Assembly: GCF_017877055.1 (NCBI RefSeq)
Contig: NZ_JAGIPG010000004.1
Location: 248,001-312,000 of the forward strand
DNA length: 64,000 bases
DNA from: Neorhizobium galegae
GTDB lineage: Bacteria; Pseudomonadota; Alphaproteobacteria; Rhizobiales; Rhizobiaceae
Direction of reading: 5' to 3'
Under the pieces are notes generated by a model. It had not been told where the DNA came from. It was given only the letters and a program-made list of their open reading frames with translations, and searched no databases. Made by a program: the position numbers and the translations under genes. This document shows, piece by piece, positions 1 through 8,069 of the stretch. The number at the start of each line of letters is the position of its first letter. Position 1 is the stretch's first letter.

Positions 1-1898
1 GCGGCGATCTGATCGGGCGCAACCGCAATTCCACAATCGACAACGGCAACCACGCGACGCACGATTGGCCGGCCATCGAGCAATCGGACTTCGGCGACCT
101 GGCCGACGATCGTTCCGAATGCTTGGTGAATCGCCAGTCCCCGTGCCCAACCCGCTTCGAGTGGGGTATCCCAGCCTGCCCTGGCGCAAAGCTCATCAAG
201 TACCGCCAGCCGGCGCGTGTCGCCGGCCTTCTGATATAAAAAGCGGCGATAGGATACCGGATCCTTGCCGGCCCGGCGCGCAAGCTGATCCACGACGTGC
301 TCCATCACCATGGCGGTATGCGAATTGCCGACCGAACGCCAGAACCCGACGATGACCGGAAACGCTGGGGTAAAAATCTTGCCGTCGACAGTCGCTGCGG
401 TCGAAAGATTGGGCGAGTCTGCGATCCCCTCAGTCGCCGTGAAATTGGGGGCGAGAGGAAGCAGGTTTTGGCAAACGGAATGGAAGCGCCAACGCTCCGG
501 AAACCCGTCCGAACCCACCTGGACCCAAACCCGATGATGCGACATCGGTCGGAAATAGCCCGACCTCATGTCATCCTCACGGCTCCAGATCAACTTGACC
601 GAACGACCCTCGACGCGCTTTGCAATCCGCACGCATTCGACGAGATAGTCAGAACTCATCGCACCGCGGCGACCGAACGAACCGCCGGCAGGGATCACCT
701 CGATGTCGACCCGGCCCGGAACGGTCCGCGCGGTAAGGGCCGCCTGAACCTGATCGACCGTCGCCAGATGAGCGCCCGATGTGATCGCAACATCCCAGCC
801 ATCGACTTTCGCCACGCAATCGAGCGTTTCCATCGGGGCATGTGCCAGATAGGGGAAATCGAATGCAAACTCCACGACGTCGCCGTCGAAAGGTGCCTCG
901 GGCGATTGACCCGTCGACTGGAAACTGCCGGGCTCCACATCGGTGCGGCCGGCTGCGATGTCGTGGAAATAGGCCACAAGATCGGGAGAGGAACGCATCT
1001 CAGCTTCGTTATCGTCCCATTCAATACGCAATGCGTCGCGCCCCCGCTTAGCGGCAAACGTCGTCTCCGCGAGTACGGCCACACCCGTCTCGATGGCGAA
1101 CACATGGCTGACGCCCTTCACCTTCAATGCATCAGATGCATCGAATCGCAGCAGCTTTCCGCCAAAGCGCGGACTATGGGCGACCATCGCAACGAGCAAG
1201 TCTGGGCGCTGGATGTCCTGCGTATAGATTTGCGTCCCGGTGCTCTTAGCAAGGCTGTCCTTGCGCCGCACGCGGTCGGTGCCGACCAGCCGATAGTCTT
1301 GCCGCCGTTTTAGTACCGGCGTTTGGGGCGGGGTCTGCCGGGACGCGTCGGCCAGGAGCTCAGCGAAGGTCGCCGTTCGATTGGAGCCAGGATGGGATAG
1401 GACACCGTCGCGGACAACGACACCACTGCTTTGCATGCCCCAGCGAGCCGCCGCCGCCTCGACGAACATGGTGCGCGCCGCAGCACCCGCATTGCGCATC
1501 AGATCCCAGTTCGAAGCAATCGAATTTGAACCGGCTGTCATTTGCACACCGTAGGCGCGGAAGTTGCTGCGCGCGTCAACGACACGCACCTTATTCCAGT
1601 CCGCGTCGAGCTCTTCCGCGACGATTGCGGCGAGCCCTGCGTGGATGCCTTGGCCGAGTTCCTGTTGTTTGTTGACGATCGTCACCCAGCCGTCATCGGT
1701 GATGCGGATAAATGGTCCGAAGGCGCTTGGCTCCGGGTCGTCGCCGCCGCCTTGCAGGATGGCGCCGATAGCTTGCATCGGGTTGGTTGCGGCATAGCCG
1801 ACCACGAGCGCACCACCGATCATCGATCCACCGAGGATCAAGCGTCGGCGGGTCACTCGAAATCGTGGCTTCCTGTCTGGGGAGTCGGTCACGGACAT
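1..1898 (-). CDS. Molybdopterin-binding subunit of an isoquinoline 1-oxidoreductase-type hydroxylase (3' end cut by window edge)
   Basis: An uninterrupted minus-strand frame of 632 codons begins at ATG 1898, preceded by AGGAGA, and runs off the left edge; family members are about 740 aa, so roughly the last 100 residues are missing. Residues 14-22 (RVTRRRLIL) followed by a hydrophobic stretch form a Tat signal, as in periplasmic single-polypeptide Mo subunits of the IorB/aldehyde dehydrogenase type. Motifs seen include QELGQG early and a Gly-rich GGSFGRRG segment in the middle, typical of the molybdopterin-binding fold. Such enzymes hydroxylate N-heterocycles or aldehydes and pass electrons to a [2Fe-2S] subunit and then a cytochrome. 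Both partners are encoded immediately upstream, in the order FeS, cytochrome, Mo subunit. The substrate cannot be told from sequence. Family assignment is strong. Confidence 0.88.
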   Translation of the reverse strand, partial: MSVTDSPDRKPRFRVTRRRLILGGSMIGGALVVGYAATNPMQAIGAILQGGGDDPEPSAFGPFIRITDDGWVTIVNKQQELGQGIHAGLAAIVAEELDADWNKVRVVDARSNFRAYGVQMTAGSNSIASNWDLMRNAGAAARTMFVEAAAARWGMQSSGVVVRDGVLSHPGSNRTATFAELLADASRQTPPQTPVLKRRQDYRLVGTDRVRRKDSLAKSTGTQIYTQDIQRPDLLVAMVAHSPRFGGKLLRFDASDALKVKGVSHVFAIETGVAVLAETTFAAKRGRDALRIEWDDNEAEMRSSPDLVAYFHDIAAGRTDVEPGSFQSTGQSPEAPFDGDVVEFAFDFPYLAHAPMETLDCVAKVDGWDVAITSGAHLATVDQVQAALTARTVPGRVDIEVIPAGGSFGRRGAMSSDYLVECVRIAKRVEGRSVKLIWSREDDMRSGYFRPMSHHRVWVQVGSDGFPERWRFHSVCQNLLPLAPNFTATEGIADSPNLSTAATVDGKIFTPAFPVIVGFWRSVGNSHTAMVMEHVVDQLARRAGKDPVSYRRFLYQKAGDTRRLAVLDELCARAGWDTPLEAGWARGLAIHQAFGTIVGQVAEVRLLDGRPIVRRVVAVVDCGIAVAPDQIA

Positions 1899-1936
1899 TC
1901 TCCTGTTGCCATCCTGCTCTCACTTGAGCCTGCTGA

Positions 1937-2626
1937 CTATGGGCACGCTGCGCCGGTATCGAGCCAAGCCTTGATCAATGATCCGAACGCTTCCTGAGTG
2001 CCGGGCGCGGGCCTGCGGTTTGCGCCCGGATGCCAGGCCCAGCCAACGAGCTCGTCTTGCGCCATGTGATGAAGCAGCTCCTCACGGGTCATGTGCGAAC
2101 GTGCCGGATCCAGAAGCTGCCTGCAGATGTCGCCGAGCGTCTTGCCCTGCCAGGCCATCTCGATCGGAGCGAGCCTCCATTTGGCGTTTCCCGGCACACC
2201 GGACGCCTCGAAGTTTTCGGCCTGATGGCATGTTGAGCAGCGAAGCGTCGGTGCGCCACGGCCATCGGCGCCACGTGTAACCCAGGGGGTATGCGGGCGC
2301 ATCGCTTCTGTCTGGGTAGGACGGTCAGTGCGCGGATGGCAGTTCATGCAGCGTGGATGCTCGATCACACGGCCGGCTTCTTCGAATAGCGCCACAGACC
2401 GCACGGTCGGATCGGCAATCTCATCGAAGTCTGACACCTGACGCAAACGATCGAGTTCGGCGGGCTGCAGTCTGTCTTCAATCATTTGGGTCTGCGGCAT
2501 GGTTCGGGGATAAAGGGCGTAGCCAAGGCCCGCGGCGGCGGCGACAAAAATCATCCCGAATATCGACGCAAACGCGATTTTGACCCGATGACGCCATCTT
2601 CCCTTTTTAGACGGGTGTCGTGTCAT
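1937..2626 (-). CDS. Membrane-anchored diheme cytochrome c of the Mo-hydroxylase operon
   Basis: A 229-aa protein starts at ATG 2626, which overlaps the TGA of the upstream [2Fe-2S] gene (ATGA), implying translational coupling. Residues 15-37 form one hydrophobic segment, an uncleaved signal anchor. Two heme c sites are visible, CMNCH at residues 93-97 and CSTCH at 130-134. A longer open frame extends upstream but lies inside the neighbouring gene, so it was not used. The position between FeS and Mo subunits suggests it takes electrons from the [2Fe-2S] centres into the respiratory chain, as described for cytochrome-linked members of this hydroxylase family; that role is inferred from context. 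Confidence 0.85.
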   Translation of the reverse strand: MTRHPSKKGRWRHRVKIAFASIFGMIFVAAAAGLGYALYPRTMPQTQMIEDRLQPAELDRLRQVSDFDEIADPTVRSVALFEEAGRVIEHPRCMNCHPRTDRPTQTEAMRPHTPWVTRGADGRGAPTLRCSTCHQAENFEASGVPGNAKWRLAPIEMAWQGKTLGDICRQLLDPARSHMTREELLHHMAQDELVGWAWHPGANRRPAPGTQEAFGSLIKAWLDTGAACP

Positions 2627-3090
2627 GTCGACGTACCGAGCTTTGCTGCCGCATCGTGGATGGCCGCACGAATTCGGGTATAAGTGGCGCATCGACAGAG
2701 ATTGCCGCTCATTGCAAGGTCGATATCCTGATCCGTAGGTTGTTTGATGTTCCGCAGCAGTGCAATCGCGCTCATGATCTGCCCCGATTGGCAAAACCCA
2801 CATTGCGGCACATCGTGCTTAACCCAGGCGTCGCGCAGGGCAACTGCTTCGGCGCCGTCCATGCCTTCGATCGTGACGATTTGCGCCGAGACGGCCGCTC
2901 GCACCGCGATCGAACAGGATCGAGCCGGCCTCCCGTCGAGGTGGACGGTGCAGGCGCCGCACTGAGCTGCGCCGCAGCCGTATTTGGTACCCGTCAGTGA
3001 CAAAGAATCGCGAAGCACCCACAGAAGCGGGGTTTCACCGTCTTCGTCAACATCATGGAATCGGCCATTGACCGAAAGCGTGTAAGACAT
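2623..3090 (-). CDS. [2Fe-2S]-binding subunit of isoquinoline 1-oxidoreductase-type hydroxylase
   Basis: A 155-aa protein of normal length for the family. The N-terminal plant-type ferredoxin domain contains YGCGAAQCGACTVHLDG, and the C-terminal four-helix domain contains CGFCQSGQIM and the LCRCATYTRI region, so all eight cluster cysteines appear present. It transfers electrons from the molybdenum centre to the second redox partner. It is the first gene of the operon: its stop overlaps the cytochrome start, and the Mo subunit follows. No regulator is adjacent, and the spacer upstream (3091-3183) shows no clear operator. Confidence 0.92.
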   Translation of the reverse strand: MSYTLSVNGRFHDVDEDGETPLLWVLRDSLSLTGTKYGCGAAQCGACTVHLDGRPARSCSIAVRAAVSAQIVTIEGMDGAEAVALRDAWVKHDVPQCGFCQSGQIMSAIALLRNIKQPTDQDIDLAMSGNLCRCATYTRIRAAIHDAAAKLGTST

Positions 3091-3183
3091 GGACTAAATC
3101 CCTTTGATAACGACAAATTAGGATCGCGCGACTTGATCGGATATACCCGATCCGACAAAAAACATGCCTGATCCTCTAGGCGG

Positions 3184-3537
3184 CTATAGCGTTAGGCCAC
3201 TGGCGATTTTGGGACCCCATGTATTGGCGGCGAACATCCAGATGACGAAGGCAATGAAAGCGCTCGCGGCCACGAACAAGGCCGATACTGAGAGGTCGGC
3301 GCTCCCGGTACGCTTTTGCCGACCTGCGCGGATGACGAATTCTGCGACAATCAAGTTCGAGATGTAGAAAAAGAAAACCATGAGGGCGTCGAGCCAGTCG
3401 CTGAATTCCGCCATTGGGCCCGGCCGTGCGTGGAGATAGGACATGGTTGCGCTCAGCACCATGAGAGCGCCGTAGAGGTCGAACCCGACATCCATCAAAG
3501 TGCCGCCGATGGTGCCCTGTCCAACGATGAAAGCCAA
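3184..3537 (-). CDS. Small integral membrane protein, unknown function (start uncertain)
   Basis: An unrecognised protein of up to 117 aa with about three hydrophobic segments (residues 20-38, 48-66 and 88-106) and basic linkers. No enzyme motif was seen. TTG 3537 lies one base after an AGGAGG, which is too close for a normal start; ATG 3495 would give 103 aa but lacks a good ribosome site. The frame is the same as that of the methyltransferase gene upstream, separated only by its TGA and 13 sense codons, so the two could once have been one fused frame or could be translated by stop-restart coupling. Function unknown. Confidence 0.5.
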   Translation of the reverse strand: MAFIVGQGTIGGTLMDVGFDLYGALMVLSATMSYLHARPGPMAEFSDWLDALMVFFFYISNLIVAEFVIRAGRQKRTGSADLSVSALFVAASAFIAFVIWMFAANTWGPKIASGLTL

Positions 3538-3576
3538 ACCTCCTGCACCAGCTGCCGCGGCCGAGCTTGAGGAAGT

Positions 3577-4140
3577 TCACCCAGTGTGGCCTGGAGCAGA
3601 ATTCGCTGGCCAGACGTATAAGGCTACAGCACCGCGCAAACCCGGACCGTTCTTTACCATCTTCGGTGACCGGTCCCGAAACCAGAATGTGACTGTCACG
3701 ACGGTGGTGCCCGGGCGCACGGTCTCGTCCAGGAATTTCGATAATCTGGGCATAGCGCTGGTCATCAGATAGCACGTGACGGCATCGGCATCTGCCAGAT
3801 CGCATTTATAAAAGTTCTTTCCCACTACCGAGACGTTAGGGAGGTGTCTGGTCCGCAGCCTGGCGACGAAGCACGGGAAAGGCGAGATCTCCACGCCCCT
3901 CACATGGGCGTCTGGAAAAGCTTTGGTGAGCGCGATCAGAAGCGAGCCCCATCCACATCCCAGATCGTAAATCACAGCCGAGCGAGAAAGGTTCGCATCG
4001 CGCAAGAGAGCAACAACATCGGCCGCTTCCGCTTCCGCCAGCGGCCATGAGGGCACTCTCGTCAATGCGTGGAAGAACAACAGCGAAAGGCAGACCAACG
4101 AAACAGCGGCAAGCAGAACGACGGAAAATGCTTGATGCAT
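3577..4140 (-). CDS. Class I SAM-dependent methyltransferase with N-terminal membrane anchor
   Basis: A 187-aa protein using ATG 4140, preceded by GAGAGA; a longer frame to 4233 has no ribosome site. Residues 1-22 are hydrophobic (HQAFSVVLLAAVSLVCL), suggesting an anchor. Motif I is the SAM-binding YDLGCGWGSLLIAL, followed by an acidic GVEISPFP strand. The protein is short, consistent with a small membrane-associated methyltransferase; its substrate is unknown. The next gene upstream is another methyltransferase of the phospholipid N-methylating type, followed by DedA, so a lipid or envelope role is plausible but only from context. Confidence 0.65.
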   Translation of the reverse strand: MHQAFSVVLLAAVSLVCLSLLFFHALTRVPSWPLAEAEAADVVALLRDANLSRSAVIYDLGCGWGSLLIALTKAFPDAHVRGVEISPFPCFVARLRTRHLPNVSVVGKNFYKCDLADADAVTCYLMTSAMPRLSKFLDETVRPGTTVVTVTFWFRDRSPKMVKNGPGLRGAVALYVWPANSAPGHTG

Positions 4141-4263
4141 GTGCGATCTCTCGGATTTAGCTTGGCCGGGTGCTGAAGGACCGCGTCGGGCTGTGATGGC
4201 ATGTCTAATGCGTGCCGGATTCCGCCGGAACAAGAATAGCCATGCAGGTCTAGCCGCTGCTGG

Positions 4264-4902
4264 CTAGGATGGATTTTTCTGACCTTCGAACAACAAATCC
4301 TGATGTACCGGTTCGAGTGCCCTGCGCGGTCTTCGTCGACTGATACGATAGACGGCTGCAGGTGGAATATTGGCGAGGGTCCAGCCGATATACGTTGCCT
4401 TCAGGCCCAGACGGTCAAGCAAAGGTCTGGCGATCGGGCATCGTGGCCCGTAAGTGAATTGATAGAATGCTCCACCAGGGCGAAGATGCGAGAATGCCCC
4501 CTCCAGGATAGCATGCACCTTGCGCAACGGCATCGATAGAAGAGGAAGGCCACTGACGACAGCACCCACAGGCGCTGAGGCGCGAAGCGGCAACTTGCGC
4601 AACTGAGCAGCATCCATCTGGACGGTCTTTGCGGTTGGGAAGCGATCGCTGAGTTGGTTCGCAAACTCCACACCGTACTCGATCAGCACGAGGTTTTCTT
4701 CAGCAACACCTTGCTGCAGCAATGCTTCCGTAAAAACGCCGGTTCCAGGACCCAACTCGATGACTGTGCCCGTCTCCGCCGATATCTCGGCGGTCATAAG
4801 AGAAGACAACGCACGCCCTGATGGTGTGACGGAGGCGACGCGAAGGGGCGCGGAAAGCCACGCTCGAAAAAACAAAAACGCATCAGCAGTTTTACTTGTC
4901 AT
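4264..4902 (-). CDS. Phospholipid N-methyltransferase (PmtA)-like protein
   Basis: A 212-aa protein that starts at ATG 4902, overlapping the stop of the DedA gene (ATGA). The SAM-binding motif is IELGPGTGVFTEALL near residues 48-62, preceded by a region like PmtA and rRNA-dimethylase relatives (FFRAWLSAPLRVASVTPSG). A late YGPRCPI segment follows. Rhizobial PmtA methylates phosphatidylethanolamine towards phosphatidylcholine; length and motif layout agree. Coupled translation with a DedA membrane protein supports a membrane-lipid role. The exact lipid substrate is inferred from family resemblance only. Confidence 0.68.
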   Translation of the reverse strand: MTSKTADAFLFFRAWLSAPLRVASVTPSGRALSSLMTAEISAETGTVIELGPGTGVFTEALLQQGVAEENLVLIEYGVEFANQLSDRFPTAKTVQMDAAQLRKLPLRASAPVGAVVSGLPLLSMPLRKVHAILEGAFSHLRPGGAFYQFTYGPRCPIARPLLDRLGLKATYIGWTLANIPPAAVYRISRRRPRRALEPVHQDLLFEGQKNPS

Positions 4903-5537
4903 CGCGGGCTGGCTCCCGGGTTGAGGCGCATCGAATATCGTCGCTGAAGCCGCCACACGAAGGCTGTGAGTACTTCCGCGACAACAAGCAGGACCAGTAT
5001 CTTTAGCGCGAGCGCGGACGAATTGATGCCAGGAATGGCCAGCACAGCCAGGTAGCCGCCGGCGATGAAAAAGCCGTTCCAAAGAGCGATGCCGACTGCT
5101 ACTCCAAATACAAACCGCAGCGTATTCGTGCCTAAAAGCCCAGCCGCTATGGGCGAGATCAACCGCACGGTGGGAATGAGTTGCGACAGGATCGTAAGCG
5201 CTCCTTCCCGGGCACGCAGCGAGGACAATATCCAGTCGATACGTGACTGCGATAGACCCACCCGTCTGCCGACCCAGTAGAGAAGCTTAACCGACCTTTT
5301 TCTTCCGACAGCGCGTATAAGAAGATAGAGACCCAGGGCCCCCATAAAACTCCCGACCGTCGTCGCGATGACAGCGGTGTGGAGAGACCAGACGGCGCCA
5401 TCGGCCGCGATACCTATGGCAACGAGAACACCATAAGAGGGCAGGGCAGGCAAGAAACGTTCCGCCAGCCCGATGGCAAACAGACCGAATATGCCATAGA
5501 CCGCAATCCAGTCGACAAGGTTTCCGAGCGGGTCCAT
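4899..5537 (-). CDS. DedA (SNARE-associated) family integral membrane protein
   Basis: A 212-aa polytopic protein with hydrophobic stretches near residues 8-28, 35-75, 135-160 and 170-195. The DedA hallmarks are E26-R-F-L-P-x-L-P (AERFLPALP) in the first helix and the amphipathic SRIDWILSSLRAREG...ISPIAAGLLG region later. DedA proteins act as lipid flippases or in proton-motive-force homeostasis. It lies upstream of and overlaps the PmtA-like gene. The reading frame ends inside that gene's start codon, so the two are probably co-translated. Confidence 0.85.
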   Translation of the reverse strand: MDPLGNLVDWIAVYGIFGLFAIGLAERFLPALPSYGVLVAIGIAADGAVWSLHTAVIATTVGSFMGALGLYLLIRAVGRKRSVKLLYWVGRRVGLSQSRIDWILSSLRAREGALTILSQLIPTVRLISPIAAGLLGTNTLRFVFGVAVGIALWNGFFIAGGYLAVLAIPGINSSALALKILVLLVVAEVLTAFVWRLQRRYSMRLNPGASPR

Positions 5538-5540
5538 ATC

Positions 5541-6524
5541 TCACCCCTCCCGTCTGATCGTTGTCGCGTCCAGACCGGCGAGCTCGCGAGGAGGAACCTG
5601 TGCATCGAACGATATTCCCGTCAGTTTTTCCGAAATCTCCCAAAGCTTATGTGCCACATGCTTCTCCATCGCCTGTCGCGGGGTCTGCGCTTCGGTCGGG
5701 TGTCCACGGGTCTCGCCGAGTTTATCCGGGCCATAATAGCCACCACCTCGGGCTTTTGGAGATGTAGCCGCAAACAGGGTCGGCAGCGCTCCTTGTGCAA
5801 CAGGCTGGAACAGAAACCATAGGAAAGATCTGAGAAGGCCCTGAGCGCTGCGGCGACCGGGGCCGTTGTGAAGCAGATCCGTGCGCGATATCCCCGGATG
5901 CGCGGCGATACTCGTAATACCCCAGCCCGCTTCTTCGCTCCGCCGTTGGAGTTCGAGAGCAAACATCAGACATGCCAGCTTCGACTGACCGTAGACAGGC
6001 ATGGGCTTATAGCTCCGCTCCGCTTGCAGATCGTCGAAGTTGATCGCGACGTTTGCGCCTCGCACGGCAATGCTGGAAAGCGTCACGACGCGTGGGGCGT
6101 TTGCCCGCATGAGCATCGGCAGGAGGTGGCCCGTCAGGGCGAAGTGGCCAAGGTAGTTCGTGCCGAATTGCAGTTCGAAACCGTTTTTGGTCGTCTGGCG
6201 CGTTGGTGGCGTCATCACGCCCGCGTTGTTGATGAGAACGTCGATGTGATTGCGCGTTTCGTTCAGTCTTTTCGCAAGCGCTTCGATTGAGGCGAGGTCG
6301 CCGAGGTCGACAATCTCCAGTGCGACCGATGCCTGGGGCGATCTTTCCTTGATGCGCCGGAGGGCTTCGGCACCCTTCGCCGGATTGCGCCCTGCGATGA
6401 TCACGTCGCCGCCGGCCTGGGCCAGCGCAAGCGCGTCTTCGAAGCCCAAGCCACCGGTTCCGGTGATCAGGATCGTCCGGCCCTTTTGAGACGGCATGTC
6501 GTCAAGTGTCCACGGTTGTGACAT
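5541..6524 (-). CDS. Short-chain dehydrogenase/reductase, retinol-dehydrogenase-like
   Basis: A 327-aa protein using ATG 6524 with AAGGAA upstream. The cofactor motif reads LITGTGGLGFEDALAL (TGxxxGxG, residues 17-24). It is followed by an AGRNP motif that suggests NADP preference, NNAGV, and the catalytic YGQSK Tyr/Lys pair near 190. The long C-terminus with YYGPDKLGETRG fits the retinol-dehydrogenase/WW-oxidoreductase-like SDR branch. Only 3 bases separate it from the DedA start, so it may lead that operon. The next upstream gene is an aldo/keto reductase. Substrate unknown. Confidence 0.88.
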   Translation of the reverse strand: MSQPWTLDDMPSQKGRTILITGTGGLGFEDALALAQAGGDVIIAGRNPAKGAEALRRIKERSPQASVALEIVDLGDLASIEALAKRLNETRNHIDVLINNAGVMTPPTRQTTKNGFELQFGTNYLGHFALTGHLLPMLMRANAPRVVTLSSIAVRGANVAINFDDLQAERSYKPMPVYGQSKLACLMFALELQRRSEEAGWGITSIAAHPGISRTDLLHNGPGRRSAQGLLRSFLWFLFQPVAQGALPTLFAATSPKARGGGYYGPDKLGETRGHPTEAQTPRQAMEKHVAHKLWEISEKLTGISFDAQVPPRELAGLDATTIRREG

Positions 6525-6664
6525 TGTCAGTTCCTTCTGTTTCTGGTGGGGCAAGATGTCCGCCGAAGACGCATTGTTCGGGGCACGTCTTCGGCGGACA
6601 GAAGGTCGCCATGGGGTGAGGCGACCCTTCACGGATCCGGAGCGGGGCGGCTCCGGGTCCGAGC

Positions 6665-7714
6665 CTATTCGATGGCGTCGATCGGTTTGCTGAGGGGTGG
6701 CCTTGCCGCGACCTCGCGCGTTCGCTGCATCCAGGCCGGATATTCGGGAGCGATCCTGCTGACAGCTTCCAATTGGGCGACCTCATCCGCACTGAGCGTG
6801 ATCTCTGACGCCCCGACGCTGTCGTCGAGCTGCGCGACCGTCTTCGTACCGACGATGACGCTTGCGACGTGCGGCTGATGCAGCAGCCATGCCAGCGCAA
6901 TCCTTGCAACGCTGACACCTTTGTCGGCGCCAATGCGTTCCATCACATCGATCACGTCGTACGCTCGATCCATAGCGACCGGCGGAAAATCGAAAATGGT
7001 CCGGCGGCTACCTTCCTCGCCCTGCTTGTTGCGGCCGAATTTGCCGCTAAGCAGCCCGCCTGCAAGCGGGCTCCAAACCAGCAGACCGAGTTTTTCGGCC
7101 TTGATGAGCGGAACGATATCCCGCTCGATATCGCGACCTGCGAGCGTGTAGTAGTTTTGCGAGGTCACAATCTTCGCGATCTGAAGGCGCTCGCTATGGC
7201 CCAGCGCCCGCGCCATCTGCCAGGCCGACCAATTCGACACGCCGACATAACGAACCAGACCCTGCTGGACCAGCGCATCCAAGGCAGCAAGGCTTTCCTC
7301 GATAGGAGTTACGTTATCGACGTTATGAAGCTGGTAGAGATCGATATGATCGACCTGTAGTCGTCTCAGACTGGCTTTGACGCTATCGAAGATGTGGCCC
7401 CGGGAATTGCCGGCGTCGTTCGGCCCATGGCCCATGGGCCCGCAGACCTTGGTTGCGATGACCACGTCTTCTCGCCGGACACCGAGATTTTTAAGTGACT
7501 GGCCGACGATCTCTTCTGACGTGCCGCTCGAATAGATGTCCGCGGTATCGATAAAGTTGATCCCGTGCTCAAGTGCGCGGGCGATCAGAGCCTGAGCGTC
7601 GTCTTGCTGGACGTTACCCATATTGGCCCAGACCCCCTTGCCGCCGAAGGTCATTGTGCCAAGGCACAGCTCCGAGACGAAAAGGCCTGTATTTCCTAAT
7701 GTATTGTATTTCAT
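6665..7714 (-). CDS. Aldo/keto reductase
   Basis: A 349-aa protein starting at ATG 7714; the longer frame upstream has no supported start. The family tetrad is present: Asp and Tyr in NFIDTADIYSSG, Lys in VVIATKVCG, and His in LYQLHNVDNV. Length is normal for a bacterial AKR of the YajO/IolS type. It lies between an SDR and an MFS transporter, all on the minus strand and opposite an AraC regulator. This suggests a small detoxification or carbonyl-reduction unit under that AraC protein; this grouping is an inference from position. Confidence 0.9.
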   Translation of the reverse strand: MKYNTLGNTGLFVSELCLGTMTFGGKGVWANMGNVQQDDAQALIARALEHGINFIDTADIYSSGTSEEIVGQSLKNLGVRREDVVIATKVCGPMGHGPNDAGNSRGHIFDSVKASLRRLQVDHIDLYQLHNVDNVTPIEESLAALDALVQQGLVRYVGVSNWSAWQMARALGHSERLQIAKIVTSQNYYTLAGRDIERDIVPLIKAEKLGLLVWSPLAGGLLSGKFGRNKQGEEGSRRTIFDFPPVAMDRAYDVIDVMERIGADKGVSVARIALAWLLHQPHVASVIVGTKTVAQLDDSVGASEITLSADEVAQLEAVSRIAPEYPAWMQRTREVAARPPLSKPIDAIE

Positions 7715-7785
7715 GACGAGGGTGCCCTGTAAGAGTATCCGGTTCCGAATCCGCTGCGGCGCATGTACGCCGCAGCGGTCATCCA

Positions 7786-7953
7786 TCAGGCGATGCCGCC
7801 ATTCGCGAAGACGTTTTGACCATCGATCCACGCCCCGTCCTGCGAGCAGAGAAGGCCGATGACATTGGCGATATCTTCCGGCTGACCCAACCGACGAAGC
7901 GGGGTGGCCTCCGGTATGCCGCGAAGCGCCTCTTCCCCGTGCTGACGCAAGAG
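7786..7953 (-). pseudogene. C-terminal relic of an SDR oxidoreductase
   Basis: About 55 codons read as a typical SDR C-terminus: RIPEATPLRRLG-like sequence, then PEDIANVIGLLCSQ and WIDGQNVFANGGIA followed by a stop. Upstream of 7953 no Rossmann fold, NNAG or YxxxK segment can be found in any frame. The fragment is therefore a truncated remnant between the aldo/keto reductase and the MFS gene. Confidence 0.7.
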
Positions 7954-8069
7954 TTGGGGGGCACGGCCGCCACCAGGGCGAGGAACGTGTGCCGGAAATT
8001 GTCTGTGCTGGACATTGGAATATTTCCTATGACGTTTCGAATGTTTCAGCCTGCTGTGGGGTTTTGCGG

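Noticed and set aside
297..1313. 338-aa plus-strand open frame at the left end
   Set aside because: It lies opposite the molybdopterin subunit, whose minus-strand frame is open from 1898 to the edge, has a Tat signal and family motifs; the plus-strand frame is Arg-rich with no domain.
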